Below are positions 31,100-44,697 of a stretch of 64,000 nucleotides of DNA, in pieces. This DNA comes from Aplectana chamaeleonis. Taxonomy: Eukaryota > Nematoda > Chromadorea > Rhabditida > Cosmocercidae. Below the pieces are notes generated by a model, which worked only from the letters and a program-made list of their open reading frames with translations, ran no database searches and was not told where the DNA came from. The DNA is taken from contig JAPDOI010000150.1 of NCBI GenBank assembly GCA_029168955.1, forward strand, positions 558,001 to 622,000, read 5' to 3'. The number at the start of each line of letters is the position of its first letter. The stretch's first letter is position 1. A program made the translations under genes and the position numbers.

Positions 31100-33430
31100 A
31101 GTATGCAGGACGTCGTGGAACTACAGCAACCCCTCAGTAGGGGTGTGCAGGACGCCGTAGAATGTGTGCAGGACCTCAGTAGGAGTGTGCAGGACCTTAG
31201 TAGGAGTGTGCAGGACATCATGGGACCTGTGCAGGACCCCAGTAGGGGTGTGCAGGACGTCGTAGAATGTGTGCAGGACCCCAGTAGGGGTGTGCAGGAC
31301 CTCAGTAGGTGTGTGCAGGACATTTTGGGACCTGTGCAGGACCCCAGTAAGGGTGTGCAGGACGTCGTAGAATGTGTGCAGGACCTCAGTGGGAGTGTGC
31401 AGGACCTTAGTAGGAGTGTGCAGGACATCATGGGACCTGTGCAGGACCCCAGTAGGAGTGTGCATGACATTATGGGACCTGTACAGGACCTCAGTAGGAG
31501 TGCGCAGGATATCATGGAACGTGTGCAGGACCCCAGTAGGGGTGTGCAGGACGTCGTAGAATGTGTGCAGGACCTCAGTAGGAGTGTGCAGGACCTTAGT
31601 AGGAGTGTGCAGGACATCATGGGACCTGTGCAGGACCCCAGTAGGAGTGTGCAGGACATCATGGAACCTGTGTAGGACCCCAGTAGGGGTGTGCAGGACA
31701 TCGTAGAATGTGTGCAGAACATCAGTAGGAGTGTGCAGGACATCATGGGACCTGTGCAGGACCCCAGTAAGGGTGTGCAGGACGTCGTAGAATGTGTGCA
31801 GGACCTTAGTAGGAGTGTGCAGGACATCATGAAACATGTGCAAGACCCCTGTAAGGATGAGCAGGACTTCATGGAATGTGTGCAGGACATCAGTAGGAGT
31901 GTGCAGGACATCATGAAGCGTGTGCAGGACCCCAGTAGGGTTGAGCAGGACGTCATGGAATGTGTGTAGGACCTTAGTAAAATTACACAGGACATCATAG
32001 AACGTGTGCAGGACCCCAATAGGGGTGTGCAGGACATCATGGTATGTGTGCAGGACCTTAGTAGGAGTGTGCAGGACATCATGAAACGTGTGCAAGACCA
32101 CTGTAAGGATGATCAGAACTTCGTGGAATGTGTGCAGGACATCAGTAGGAGTGTGCAGGACATCATGAAGCGTGTGCAGGACCCCAATAGGGGTGTGCAG
32201 GACATCATGGAATGTGTGCAGGACCTTAGTAGGAGTGTGCAGGACATCATGAAACGTGTGCAAGACCCCTGTAAGGATGAGCAGGACTTCATGGAATGTG
32301 TGCTGGATCTCAGTAGGGGTGTGCAGGACGCCGTAGAATGTGTGCAGGACCTCAGTAGGAGTGTGCAGGACCTCAGTAGGAGTGTGCAGGACCTTAGTAG
32401 GAGTGTGCAGGACATCATGGGACCTGTGCAGGACCCCAGTAGGGGTGTGCAGGACCTCAGTAGGAGTGTGCAGGACATTTTGGGACCTGTGCAGGACCCC
32501 AGTAAGGGTGTGCAGGACGTCGTGGAATGTGTGCAGGACATCAGTGGGAGTGTGCAGGACCTTAGTAGGAGTGTGCAGGACATCATGGGACCTGTGCAGG
32601 ACCCCAGTAGGGGTGTGCAGGACCTCAGTAGGAGTGTGCATGACATTATGGGACCTGTACAGGACCTCAGTAGGAGTGCGCAGGATATCATGGAACGTGT
32701 GCAGGACCCCAGTAGGGGTGTGCAGGACGTCGTAGAATGTGTGCAGGACCTCAGTAGGAGTGTGCAGGACCTTAGTAGGAGTGTGCAGGACATCATGGGA
32801 CCTGTGCAGGACCCCAGTAGAAGTGTGCAGGACATCATGGAACCTGTGTAGGACCCCAGTAGGGGTGTGCAGGACATCGTAGAATGTGTGCAGAACATCA
32901 GTAGGAGTGTGCAGGACATCATGGGACCTGTGCAGGACCCCAGTAGGGGTGTGCAGGACGTCGTAGAATGTGTGCAGGACCTTAGTAGGAGTGTGCAGGA
33001 CATCATGAAACATGTGCAAGACCCCTGTAAGGATGAGCAGGACTTCATGGGACCTGTGCAGGACCCCAGTAGAAGTGTGCAGGACATCATGGAACCTGTG
33101 TAGGACCCCAGTAGGGGTGTGCAGGACATCGTAGAATGTGTGCAGAACATCAGTAGGAGTGTGCAGGACATCATGGGACCTGTGCAGGACCCCAATAGGG
33201 GTGTGCAGGACATCATGGAATGTGTGCAGGACCTTAGTAGGAGTGTGCAGGACATCATGAAACGTGTGCAAGACCCCTGTAAGGATGATCAGAACTTCGT
33301 GGAATGTGTGCAGGACATCAGTAGGAGTGTGCAGGACATCATGAAACGTGTGCAAGACCCCTGTAAGGATGAGCAGGACTTCATGGAATGTGTGCTGGAT
33401 CTCAGTAGGGGTGTGCAGGACCTCAGTTCA
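31100..33430. repeat. 21/42-bp satellite array (X copy 1)
   Basis: About 2.3 kb of GTGTGCAGGACCTTAGTAGGA-type units, antisense to the array at 20655. The minus strand stays open for more than 700 codons (VLHTFHD VLHTPTK pattern), and at least four frames are open in part. Confidence 0.95.
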
Positions 33431-33473
33431 ATGTTCAGGACACCGTATGCAAGCCAGGCCTCCGAATCTACAA

Positions 33474-33787
33474 GAACGATAGTTAAGTCCGCCAGAACAG
33501 GGCTACCGTAATCTCACTCGAGTTGGCTCTAAAAATTTCTAAGTTCTGACTCTAATTTCGCTTCATCTTCCCTACAGGTGGTGATGTTTCCCTGCTTTTT
33601 AGTCCAGGCAGATCCTCAACTGCTGACCCCTAGAGAAGGACGGTGTGTGAATCAAGACACACCGCTCTTCACTTCTTTTATACTTTATCATTGATCGATT
33701 GGGTATCATCAAATTTGTTTACGAGAGCCGAATAACATCATTCCTGAGATTACGGTAGTCCTCTTCTGGCGCACTTAACTATCGTTC
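33474..33787. mobile_element. CGCCAGAA inverted-repeat element (copy 2)
   Basis: GAACGATAGTTAAGTCCGCC at the left and the reverse complement at the right; arms about 45 bp, with a GGTGTGTGAATCAAGACACACC hairpin in the middle (about 33640). No ORF. Confidence 0.75.
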
Positions 33788-34833
33788 GCGCTGGAAATCA
33801 ATTTCATTTTTCAGGCTCAATTTCATGGTTGAGCCCGGTAGCCCACACTGGTAAACTTTGGCGAGTCAAAAACGTTGGACGATGAGGTTAATATCCGCCA
33901 CCAATTCTCACCAGTCATCTAGCCCTTTTTCCTAGAATGTTGGTGCGACAGTAAGATAACAGGAAAAATTGGTTACGGCACGAACTCCACATGCAGAAAA
34001 ACTCCGAAAATGATTTTGGCGCGAAATTCAAATTCGTATTTACAATGTGTTCCGATTGACTTTTCTTTACAAATGAAGGTTTTTCATGGGCCCCTTCAAC
34101 ATTTTCTTTCACTAGAGGGGCCAAGCTACGCAAAAACTCATAGAAATGATGGAAAACTCTGATAAAAGAGGCCTGATACTGCGCTATCAATCATTGTTTT
34201 TATTAGAGCTCTACGGAAATACTTCGACTGGTAGCCTCACCAATGGGCCGTTCATTTCATTTCTGTCTTGAGTGGTGCGTGCCCCCCCCCCCCCGTCTAG
34301 AAGAGTGCCTAGAACCTGTACAATTGGGTCATTTTGAAACTCATTTCTTCATTTTTCGACTTTTAAATTCAAAAAGTATATGCCTTGCATCTATTTGTAG
34401 GAAGCCGCGTTGCAACAATTATCTTGCAGTCTTAGCAGCGGAGCGGTTGTTTCTTCATTTCTACCACTATGTTTTCGAAAAAAAAAACAACTTGACTTCT
34501 GGAGCTCGACGATATTGTAGAAGGGAAACCCTTGTAAAAAGTTGTGAAATTTCTGAAAGTTGGGCTCCGCAGAAAAGGTCAAGGATTTGGCATTGCTCCT
34601 AAATGTTGTGAAATTGTGGTGAGCGCGAAGCGCTCAACAGGATTTGGCTTTGATCTCTTCCCGCGCGGATGCCCTACAATGAGATCACCTATTCATACCG
34701 TCAACAGAGGTATGAGCTGTACACTATTCGACGCGCTGCAAGAAATTACATATGTGTGCAACTTTTCATCCCAACTAGTCCCCGCTTTCTGAAGTTATGA
34801 CCTCTCAAAGTACGCAAAAACGTTCTCCACCAC

Positions 34834-37800
34834 GAATACCGGTATGGAGCTTCGGGGGTCGGACCTGCTCCGCGCGCGGTCGCGGCGCGGCACAGCTAAT
34901 CACCATCATTTCAGCCACATCGCAACTCTCATTCGCGAAACGAATGAGGAATCAATAGATGCTAATGGTAATACATACAACTACTTACATGGAAACAATG
35001 ACAAACAATTAAAACAAAAAAAATGCAAAGGGAGATTAACAATAATGTTTAAAATCGTATGTTCGTTGAGCTGCACGTGTTGTGTTCATTCACGGCGTAA
35101 CGCGCCAATATTACGCCATTTTTTCTATTTTCTCTGTTATTTTGGGCAGCGGATGATTCAAGTATTGGTGGCATCTTTCCTGCGATTTCTTTGGGTGCAA
35201 AGCTAGTTGGTGAAAGCCACTCACGTTTCAGACATGAAAATGAAACACGATAGATTTAGCCTCCATGCAGGGGATTTTCGTTCAAACTGATTCCCACCCC
35301 CGAAATACCCGATACACGATAGATTTAGCCTCCACGCAGGGGATTTCCTTCCCTGAGCGACGGTGCAGCCGCAGGCTGCACCGTCCACATAGGGTTCAAA
35401 CTGATTCCCACCCCCCGAAATACCCGATACACGATAGATCTAGCCTCCACGCAGGGGATTTCCTCCCTTGAGCGACGGTGCAGCCGCAGGCTGCACCGTC
35501 CACATAGGGTTCAAACTGATTCCCACCCCCGAAATACCCGATACACGATAGATTTAGCCTCCACGCAGGGGATTTCCTTCCCTGAGCGACGGTGCAGCCG
35601 CAGACTGCACCGTCCACATAGGGTTCAAACTGATTCCCACCCCCCCGAAATACCCGATGCACGATAGATCTAGCCTCCACGCAGGGGATTTCCTCCCTTG
35701 AGCGACGGTGCAGCCGCAGGCTGCACCGTCCATATAGGTTACAAACTCATTCCCACCCCGAAATCCCCGATACACGATAGATTTAGCCTCCACGCAGGGG
35801 ATTTCCTTCCCTGAGCGACGGTGCAGCCGCAGGCTGCACCGTCCACATAGGGTTCAAACTGATTCCCACCCCCGAAATACCCGATACACGATAGATTTAG
35901 CCTCCACGCAGGGGATTTCCTCCCTTGAGCGACGGTGCAGCCGCAGGCTGCACCGTCCACATAGGGTTCAAACTGATTCCCACCCCCGAAATACCCGATA
36001 GATTTAGCCTCCACGCAAGGGATTTCCTCCTCTGAGCGACGGTGCAGCCGCAGGCTGCACCGTCCACATAGGGTTCAAACTGATTCCCACCCCCGAAATA
36101 CCCGATGCACGATAGATCTAGCCTCCACGCAGGGGATTTCCTCCCTTGAGCGACGGTGCAGCCGCAGGCTGCACCGTCCACATAGGGTTCAAACTGATTC
36201 CCACCCCCGAAATACCCGATACACGATAGATTTAGCCTCCACGCAGGGGATTTCCTCCCTTGAGCGACGGTGCAGCCGCAGGCTGCACCGTCCACATAGG
36301 GTTCAAACTGATTCCCACCCCCGAAATACCCGATACACGATAGATTTAGCCTCCACGCAGGGGATTTCCTTCCCTGAGCGACGGTGCAGCCGCAGACTGC
36401 ACCGTCCACATAGGGTTCAAACTGATTCCCACCCCCCCCGAAATACCCGATGCACGATAGATCTAGCCTCCACGCAGGGGATTTCCTCCCTTGAGCGACG
36501 GTGCAGCCGCAGGCTGCACCGTCCACATAGGGTTCAAACTGATTCCCACCCCCGAAATACCCGATACACGATAGATTTAGCCTCCACGCAGGGGATTTCC
36601 TTCCCTGAGCGACGGTGCAGCCGCAGGCTGCACCGTCCACATAGGGTTCAAACTGATTCCCACCCCCCGAAATACCCGATACACGATAGATTTAGCCTCC
36701 ACGCAGGGGATTTCCTCCCTTGAGCGACGGTGCAGCCGCAGGCTGCACCGTCCACATAGGGTTCAAACTGATTCCCACCCCCGAAATACCCGATAGATTT
36801 AGCCTCCACGCAAGGGATTTCCTCCTCTGAACGACGGTGCAGCCGCAGGCTGCACCGTCCACATAGGGTTCAAACTGATTCCCACCCCCGAAATACCCGA
36901 TACACGATAGATTTAGTCTCCACGCAGGGGATTTCCTTCTCTGAGCGACGGTGCAGCCGCAGGCTGCACCGTCCACATTGGGTTCAAACTGATTCCCACA
37001 CCCGAAATACCCGATACACGATAGATTTAGCCTCCACGCAGGGGATTTCCTCCTCTGAGCGACGGTGCAGCCGCAGGCTGCACCGTCCACATTGGGTTCA
37101 AACTGATTCCCACACCCGAAATACCCGATACACGATAGATTTAGCCTCCACGCAGGGGATTTCCTCCCCTGAGCACCGTCCATATAGGGTTCAAACTGTT
37201 TTTCACCCCCGAAATACCCGATAAACGATAGATTTAGCCTCCACTTAGAGGATCGACGGACGATCCTGTGATAGAGTGGCTGAGCTGCACAGCAGCACCC
37301 CTTTGTGAAGCATGGTCTCACATTGTAGCTAGTTATGCTCTTCCGGTGTTGGTGTATTCTCAAGGAAAAAAGCAAATTTCAATTGTATTCCAGAAATTTG
37401 GTATTCGGAAAAAGTAAACTCCAAAACGAAAAAGTGCACCGGACTATATGAGTATTCTGCAGGGTTGTTGGGAGCAATCATTCGATTTCCCCCATTTTCT
37501 GATTTATTTAACGGTCTAGTCCGATATCGCTAGTAGTTTTCATATTGATTGCAGCTTTTGTGTGAAAATTTTACGGCTAATACGCTGTCTTTGTTACGTC
37601 GAACGTCATGCAGACGCCTTGGAACGCTTGTGCTAATTTTTTTATTCACATCCGGTTTTTCTATCATGTTCATGAGATCGCATGTATTAAACAGCTCAAC
37701 GTTCAGGTTATATTCATGTGTGACTCGTTTTTACTCGTTTGAGAGCATCCAAGTTATAAAATCGAATAGATAATCGGCGTTCTGCTGGCTAATGACGATT

Positions 37801-37999
37801 TTTGAGAAAATTGCTCTCAAAATAATACTCAGCTCAATTTCATATACGAAATCATTTCGTATGTTGACATTGCAGAGGATTGGTCCATTACCGAGAGCCT
37901 TTGTACCGAGGGTTTCTGCCGAGCCGTGTTCAGCGCATGTCCGCGACGCGACCGCGCGCGGAGCAGGTCCGACCCCCGAAGCTCCCTACTCGCACCCCG
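34834..37999. mobile_element. Element Z with GC-rich inverted ends, carries the 115-bp hairpin array
   Basis: Left GAGCTTCGGGGGTCGGACCT...GCGCGCGGTCGCG and right reverse complement are near-perfect inverted repeats of about 50 bp. CCACCAC flanks both sides (34827-34833, 38000-38006), though the host site is repetitive. The interior has AT-rich shoulders and the hairpin satellite. No transposase found. Confidence 0.7.
35237..37255. repeat. About 115-bp hairpin satellite, about 17 copies
   Basis: Each unit holds GACGGTGCAGCC-GCA-GGCTGCACCGTC (e.g. 35359-35385), then CACATAGGGTTCAAACTGATTC, a C-run, GAAATACCCGATACACGATAG and TTTAGCCTCCACGCAGGGG. The length varies 114-117 with the C-run. Reverse-complemented, it aligns with the 113-bp satellite at 10549: same 12-bp stem, then AAGGGAGG(T/A)AATCCCC and GTGGAGGCT. 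The two arrays are diverged relatives. Confidence 0.9.
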
Positions 38000-38000
38000 C

Positions 38001-38065
38001 CACCACCGCCTCCGCCACCGCCTCCGCCTCCGCCTCCGCCTCCGCCTCCACCTCCACCTCCGTCC
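38001..38065. repeat. (CCTCCG)n tract of X copy 2
   Basis: Shorter hexanucleotide tract just right of element Z; continuous with the X sequence left of Z. Confidence 0.85.
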
Positions 38066-38454
38066 GTCGAAAACCATTTTTTTGGAACGCGTGGACCAAA
38101 TCGCTCGAAAATTTGTGACTAGATGTAATAGACCACGGGAATGACGAAAATAATTGTCAGAACTCGCCATAATGACTTCTGGGCCCCTAACGGGCGTTTG
38201 AAACTCGGAAACCGGCCTCTCAAGATTAGTTTATAAAAATGACGGGTTTTTCGTTATCAGTCATTGTTTTCTTAGAGACTCCATATAAATACCTTGCTCT
38301 CTAGGGTGGTGTACTCTAAACGTCCGGCTTGGAACAGGACGCTATGCGGAAGGGTTGTTTTTGAGCGTGGCGCGTGTTTGTACCATGCGCACCAAAGATA
38401 AGAAGTCGTCGCAGGGGGTGCTGAAGTGTCGGCTGACTATGCGAGACCGCAGTA

Positions 38455-41400
38455 GGAGTATGCAGGACGTCGTGGCACTCCAGCAACCCCTCAGTAGGGG
38501 TGCAGGACGCCGTAGAACGTGTGCAGGACCTCAGTAGGAGTGTGCAGGACCTTAGTAGGAGTGTGCAGGACATCATGGGACCTGTGCAGGACCCCAGTAG
38601 GGGTGTGCAGGACGTCGTAGAATGTGTGCAGGACCCCAGTAGGGGTGTGCAGGACCTCAGTAGGAGTGTGCAGGACATTTTGGGACCTGTGCAGGACCCC
38701 AGTAAGGGTGTGCAGGACGTCGTAGAATGTGTGCAGGACCTCAGTGGGAGTGTGCAGGACCTTAGTAGGAGTGTGCAGGACATCATGGGACCTGTGCAGG
38801 ACCCCAGTAGGGGTGTGCAGGACCACAGTAGGAGTGTGCATGACATTATGGGACCTGTGCAGGACCTTAGTAGGAGTGTGCAGGACATCATGGGACCTGT
38901 GTAGGACCCCAGTAGGGGTGTGCAGGACATCGTAGAATGTGTGCAGAACATCAGTAGGAGTGTGCAGGACATCATGGGACCTGTGCAGGACCCCAGTAGG
39001 GGTGTGCAGGACATCGTAGAATGTGTGCAGAACATCAGTAGGAGTGTGCAGGACATCATGGAACTTGTGTAGGACCCCAGTAGGGGTGTGCAGGACATCG
39101 TAGAATGTGTGCAGAACATCAGTAGGAGTGTGCAGGACATCATGGGACCTGTGTAGGACCCCAGTAGGGGTGTGCAGGACATCGTAGAATGTGTGCAGAA
39201 CATCAGTAGGAGTGTGCAGGACATCATGGGACCTGTGCAGGACCCCAGTAGGGGTGTGCAGGACATCGTAGAATGTGTGCAGAACATCAGTAGGAGTGTG
39301 CAGGACATCATGGAACCTGTGTAGGACCCCAGTAGGGGTGTGCAGGACATCGTAGAATGTGTGCAGAACATCAGTAGGAGTGTGCAGGACATCATGGGAC
39401 CTGTGCAGGACCCCAGTAGGGGTGTGCAGGACGTCGTAGAATGTGTGCAGGACCGTAGTAGGAGTGTGCAGGACATCATGAAACATGTGCAAGACCCCTG
39501 TAAGGATGAGCAGGACTTCATGGAATGTGTGCAGGACATCAGTAGGAGTGTGCAGGACAACATGAAGCGTGTGCAGGACCCCAGTAGGGTTGAGCAGGAC
39601 GTCATGGAATGTGTGCAGGACCTTAGTAGGAGTGTGCAGGACATCATGAAACGTGTGCAAGACCCCTGTAAGGATGATCAGAACTTCGTGGAATGTGTGC
39701 AGGACATCAGTAGGAGTGTGCAGGACATCATGAAGCGTGTGCAGGACCCCAATAGGGGTGTGCAGCACATCATGGAATGTGTGCAGGACCTTAGTAGGAG
39801 TGTGCAGGACATCATGAAACGTGTGCAAGACCCCTGTAAGGATGATCAGAACTTCGTGGAATGTGTGCAGGACATCAGTAGGAGTGTGCAGGACATCATG
39901 AAACGTGTGCAAGACCCCTGTAAGGATGAGCAGGATTTCATGGAATGTGTGCTGGATCTCAGTAGGGGTGTGCAGGACGCCGTAGAATGTGTGCAGGACC
40001 TCAGTAGGAGTGTGCAGGACCTTAGTAGGAGTGTGCAGGACATCATGGGACCTGTGCAGGACCCCAGTAGGGGTGTGCAGGACGTCGTAGAATGTGTGCA
40101 GGACCTCAGTAGGAGTGTGCAGGACCTTAGTAGGAGTGTGCAGGACATCATGGGACCTGTGCAGGACCCCAGTAGGGGTGTGCAGGACCTCAGTAGGAGT
40201 GTGCAGGACATTTTGGGACCTGTGCAGGACCCCAGTAAGGGTGTGCAGGACGTCGTAGAATGTGTGCAGGACATCAGTGGGAGTGTGCAGGACCTTAGTA
40301 GGAGTGTGCAGGACATCATGGGACCTGTGCAGGACCCCAGTAGGGGTGTGCAGGACCTCAGTAGGAGTGTGCATGACATTATGGGACCTGTACAGGACCT
40401 CAGTAGGAGTGCGCAGGATATCATGGAACGTGTGTAGGACCCCAGTAGGGGTGTGCAGGACGTCGTAGAATGTGTGCAGGACCTCAGTAGGAGTGTGCAG
40501 GACCTTAGTAGGAGTGTGCAGGACATCATGAAACCTGTGCAGGACCCCAGTAGGAGTGTGCAGGACATCATGGAACCTGTGTAGGACCCCAGTAGGGGTG
40601 TGCAGGACATCGTAGAATGTGTGCAGAACATCAGTAGGAGTGTGCAGGACATCATGGGACCTGTGCAGGACCCCAGTAGGGGTGTGCAGGACGTCGTAGA
40701 ATGTGTGCAGGACCTTAGTAGGAGTGTGCAGGACATCATGAAACATGTGCAAGACCCCTGTTAGGATGAGCAGGACTTCATGGAATGTGTGCAGGACATC
40801 AGTAGGAGTGTGCAGGACATCATGGGACCTGTGCAGGACCCCAGTAGGGCTGGAGCAGGACGTCATGGAATGTGTGTAGGACCTTAGTAAAATTACACAG
40901 GACATCATGGAACGTGTGCAGGACCCCAATAGGGGTGTGCAGGACATCATGGAATGTGTGCAGGACCTTAGTAGGAGTGTGCAGGACATCATGAAACGTG
41001 TGCAAGACCCTGTAAGGATGATCAGAACTTCGTGGAATGTGTGCAGGACATCAGTAGGAGGTGCAGGACATCATGAAGCGTGTGCAGGACCCCAATAGGG
41101 GTGTGCAGGACATCATGGAATGTGTGCAGGACCTTAGTAGGAGTGTGCAGGACATCATGAAACGTGCAAGACCCTGTAAGGATGATCAGAACTTCGTGGA
41201 ATGTGTGCAGGACATCAGTAGGAGTGTGCAGGACATCATGAAACGTGTGCAAGACCCTGTAAGGATGAGCAGGACTTCATGGAATGTGTGCTGGATCTCA
41301 GTAGGGGTGTGCAGGACGCCGTAGAATGTGTGCAGGACCTCAGTAGGAGTGTGCAGGACCTTAGTAGGAGCAGGACATCATGAGACCTGTGCAGGACCCC

Positions 41401-44340
41401 AGTAGGGTGTGCAGGACGTCGTAGAATGTGTGCAGGACCTCAGTAGGAGTGTGCAGGACCTTGAGTAGGAGTGTGCAGGACATCATGGGACCTGTGCAGG
41501 ACCCCAGTAGGGGTGTGCAGGACCTCAGGAGTGTGCAAGACATTTTGGGACCTGTGCAGGACCCCAGTAAGGGTGTGCAGGACGTCGTAGAATGTGTGCA
41601 GGACCTCAGTGGGAGTGTGCAGGACCTTAGTAGGAGTGTGCAGGACATCATGGGACCTGTGCAGGACCCCAGTAGGGGTGTGCAGGACCTCAGTAGGAGT
41701 GTGCATGACATTATGGGACCTGTACAGACCTCAGTAGGGAGTGCAGGATATCATGGAACGTGTGCAGGACCCCAGTAGGGGTGTGTGCAGGACGTCGTAG
41801 AATGTGTGCAGGACCTCAGTAGGAGTGTGCAGGACCTTAGTAGGAGTGTGCAGGACATCATGGGACCTGTGCAGGACCCCAGTAGAAGTGTGCAGGACAT
41901 CATGGAACCTGTGTAGGACCCCAGTAGGGGTGTGCAGGACATCGTAGAATGTGTGCAGAACATCAGTAGGAGTGTGCAGGACATCATGGGACCTGTGCAG
42001 GACCCCAGTAGGGGTGTGCAGGACGTCGTAGAATGTGTGCAGGACCTTAGTAGGAGTGTGCAGGACATCATGAAACATGTGCAAGACCCTATAAGGAGAT
42101 GAGCAGGACTTCATGGAATGTGAGCAGAACCTCAGTAGGAGTGTGTAGGACATCTTGAAGCGCGTGCAGGACCCCAGTAGGGTTGAGCAGGACGTCATGG
42201 AATGTGTGTAGGACCTTAGCAGGAGTGTGCAGGACATCATGAAACGTGTGCAGGACCCCAATAAGGGTGTGCAGAACATCATGGAATGTGTGCAGGACCT
42301 TAGTAGGAGTGTGCAGGACATCATGAAACGTGTGCAAGACCCCCTGTAAGGATGATCAGAACTTCGTGGAATGTGTGCAGGACATCAGTAGGAGTGTGCA
42401 GGACATCATGAAGCGTGTGCAGGACCCCAATAGGGGTGTACAGGACATCATGGAATGTGTGCAGGACCCAGTAGGAGTGTGCAGGACATCATGAAACGTG
42501 TGCAAGACCCCCTGTAAGGATGATCAGAACTTCGTGGAATGTGTGCAGGACATCAGTAGGAGTGCAGGACATCATGAAACGTGTGCAAGACCCCTGTAAG
42601 GATGAGCAGGACTTCATGGAATGTGTGCTGGATCTCAGTAGGGTGTGCAGGACGCCGTAGAACGTGTGCAGGACCTCAGTAGGAGTGTGCAGGACCTTAG
42701 TAGGAGTGTGCAGGACATCATGAGACCTGTGCAGGACCCCAGCAGTGGGTGTGCAGGACGTCGTAGAATGTGTGCAGGACCTCAGTAGGAGTGTGCAGGA
42801 CCTTAGTAGGAGTGTGCAGGACATCATGGGACCTGTGCAGGACCCCAGCAGGGTGTGCAGGACCTCAGTAGGAGTGTGCAGGACATTTTGGGACCTGTGC
42901 AGGACCCCAGTAAGGGTGTGCAGGATGTCGTAGAATGTGTGCAGGACCTCAGTGGGAGTGTGCAGGACCTTAGTAGGAGTGCGCAGGACATTATGTGACC
43001 TGTGCAGGACCCTAGTAGGGGTGTGCAGGACCTCAGTAGGAGTGTGCATGACATTATGGGACCTGTACAGGACCTCAGTAGGAGTGCGCAGGATATCATG
43101 GAACGTGCAGGACCCCAGTAGGGGTGTGTGCAGGACGTCGTAGAATGTGTGCAGGACCTCAGTAGGAGTGTGCAGGACCTAGTAGGAGGTGCAGGACATC
43201 ATGGGACCTGTGCAGGACCCCCAGTAGAAGTGTGCAGGACATCATGGAACCTGTGTAGGACCTCAGTAGGGTGTGTGCAGACATCGTAGAATGTGTGCAG
43301 AACATCAGTAGGAGTGTGCAGTACATCATGGGACCTGTGCAGGACCTCAGTAAGGTGTGCAGGACGTCGTAGAATGTGTGCAGGACCTCAGTAGGAGTGC
43401 CCAGGATATCATGAAACATGTGCAAGACCCCTGTAAGGATGAGCAGGACTTCATGGAATGTGTGCAGGACATCAGTAGGAGTGTGCAGGACATCATGAAG
43501 AGTGTGCAGGACCCCAGTAGGGTTGAGCAGGACGTCAGGGAATGTGTGTAGGACCTTAGTAGAGTGTGCAGGACATCATGAAACGTGTGCAAGACCCCTG
43601 TAAGGATGATCAGAACTTCGTGGAATGTGCAGGACATCAGTAGGAGTGTGCAGGACATCATGAAACGTGTGCAAGACCCCTGTAAAGGATGATCAGAACT
43701 TCGTGGAATGTGTGCAGGACATCAGTAGGAGTGTGCAGGACATCATGAAGCGTGTGCAGGACCCCAATAGGGGTGTGCAGGACATCATGGAATGTGTGCA
43801 GGACCTTAGTAGGAGTGTGCAGGACATCATGAAACGTGTGCAAGACCCCTGTAAGGATGATCAGAACTTCGTGGAATGTGTGCAGGACCTTAGTAGGAGT
43901 GTGCAGGACATCATGAAACGTGTGCACGACCCCTGTAAGGATGATCAGAACTTCGTGGAATGTGTGCAGGACATCAGTAGGAGTGTGCAGGACATCATGA
44001 AACGTGTGCAAGACCCCTGTAAAGGATGATCAGAACTTCGTGGAATGTGTGCAGGACATCAGTAGGAGTGTGCAGGACATCATGAAGCGTGTGCAGGACC
44101 CCAATATGGGTGTGCAGGACATCATGGAATGTGTGCAGGACCTTAGTAGGAGTGTGCAGGACATCATGAAACGTGTGCAAGACCCCTGTAAGGATGATCA
44201 GAACTTCGTGGAATGTGTGCAGGACATCAGTAGGAGTGTGCAGGACATCATGAAACGATATTGCAAGACCCCTGTAAGGATGAGCAGGACTTCATGGAAT
44301 GTGTGCTGGATCTCAGTAGGGGTGTGCAGGACCTCAGTTC
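38455..44340. repeat. 21/42-bp satellite array (X copy 2, 5.9 kb)
   Basis: The largest array of this family. The minus strand is open from 40992 to 38491 (over 830 codons) with the VLHT repeat. Past about 41000, small indels break the frames (e.g. AGTAGGAGGTGCAGG), suggesting an older or less homogenised half. Confidence 0.95.
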
Positions 44341-44394
44341 AATGTTCAGGACACCGTATGCAAGCCAGGCCTCCGAATCTACAAGAACGATAGT

Positions 44395-44697
44395 TAAGTC
44401 CGCCAGAACAGGGCTACCGTAATCTCACTCGAGTTGGCTCTAAAATTTTCTAAGTTCTGACTCCGATTACGCTTCATCTTCCCTACAGGTGGTGATGTTT
44501 CCCTGTTTTTAGTCCAGGCAGATCCTCAACTGCTGACCCCTAGAGAAGGACGTTGTGTGAATCAAGAGACACCGCTCTTCACTTCTTTTATACTTTATCA
44601 TTGATCGATTGGGTATCATCAAATTTGTTTACGAGAGCCGAATAACATCATTCCTGAGATTACGGTAGTCCTCTTCTGGCGCACTTAACTATCGTTC
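44395..44697. mobile_element. CGCCAGAA inverted-repeat element (copy 3)
   Basis: Near-identical to 33474-33787, at the same place in the X unit. Confidence 0.7.

Larger units (their letters stand above)
30372..34612 (+). mobile_element. Composite repeat X, copy 1
   Basis: Order: terminal hairpin GGTGAGCGC-GAA-GCGCTCACC (30378-30398), a unique block, a (CCGCCT)n tract (30592-30705), a GGAAACCGGCCTCTCAAG block, a 21-bp satellite array (31100-33430), the CGCCAGAA element (33474-33787), and a tail ending GTTGGGCTCCGCAGAAAAGG...GTGAAATTG. It is followed directly by copy 2 at 34613, so X1 and X2 are tandem. Its left end lies in a GGCAGTG element (30355). A hairpin at one end, no CTRR, and internal tandem repeats recall Helentron/HINE elements, but no Rep/helicase was found. 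Confidence 0.7.

Noticed and set aside
30372..34612. Canonical Helitron
   Set aside because: No 5' TC / 3' CTRR ends and no Rep-helicase coding sequence; only a Helentron-like resemblance remains.
38491..40992. 833-codon open frame (VLHT repeat protein)
   Set aside because: It is a frame of the 21/42-bp satellite; the opposite strand and other frames are open too, and no start context, splice site or unique sequence supports a gene.
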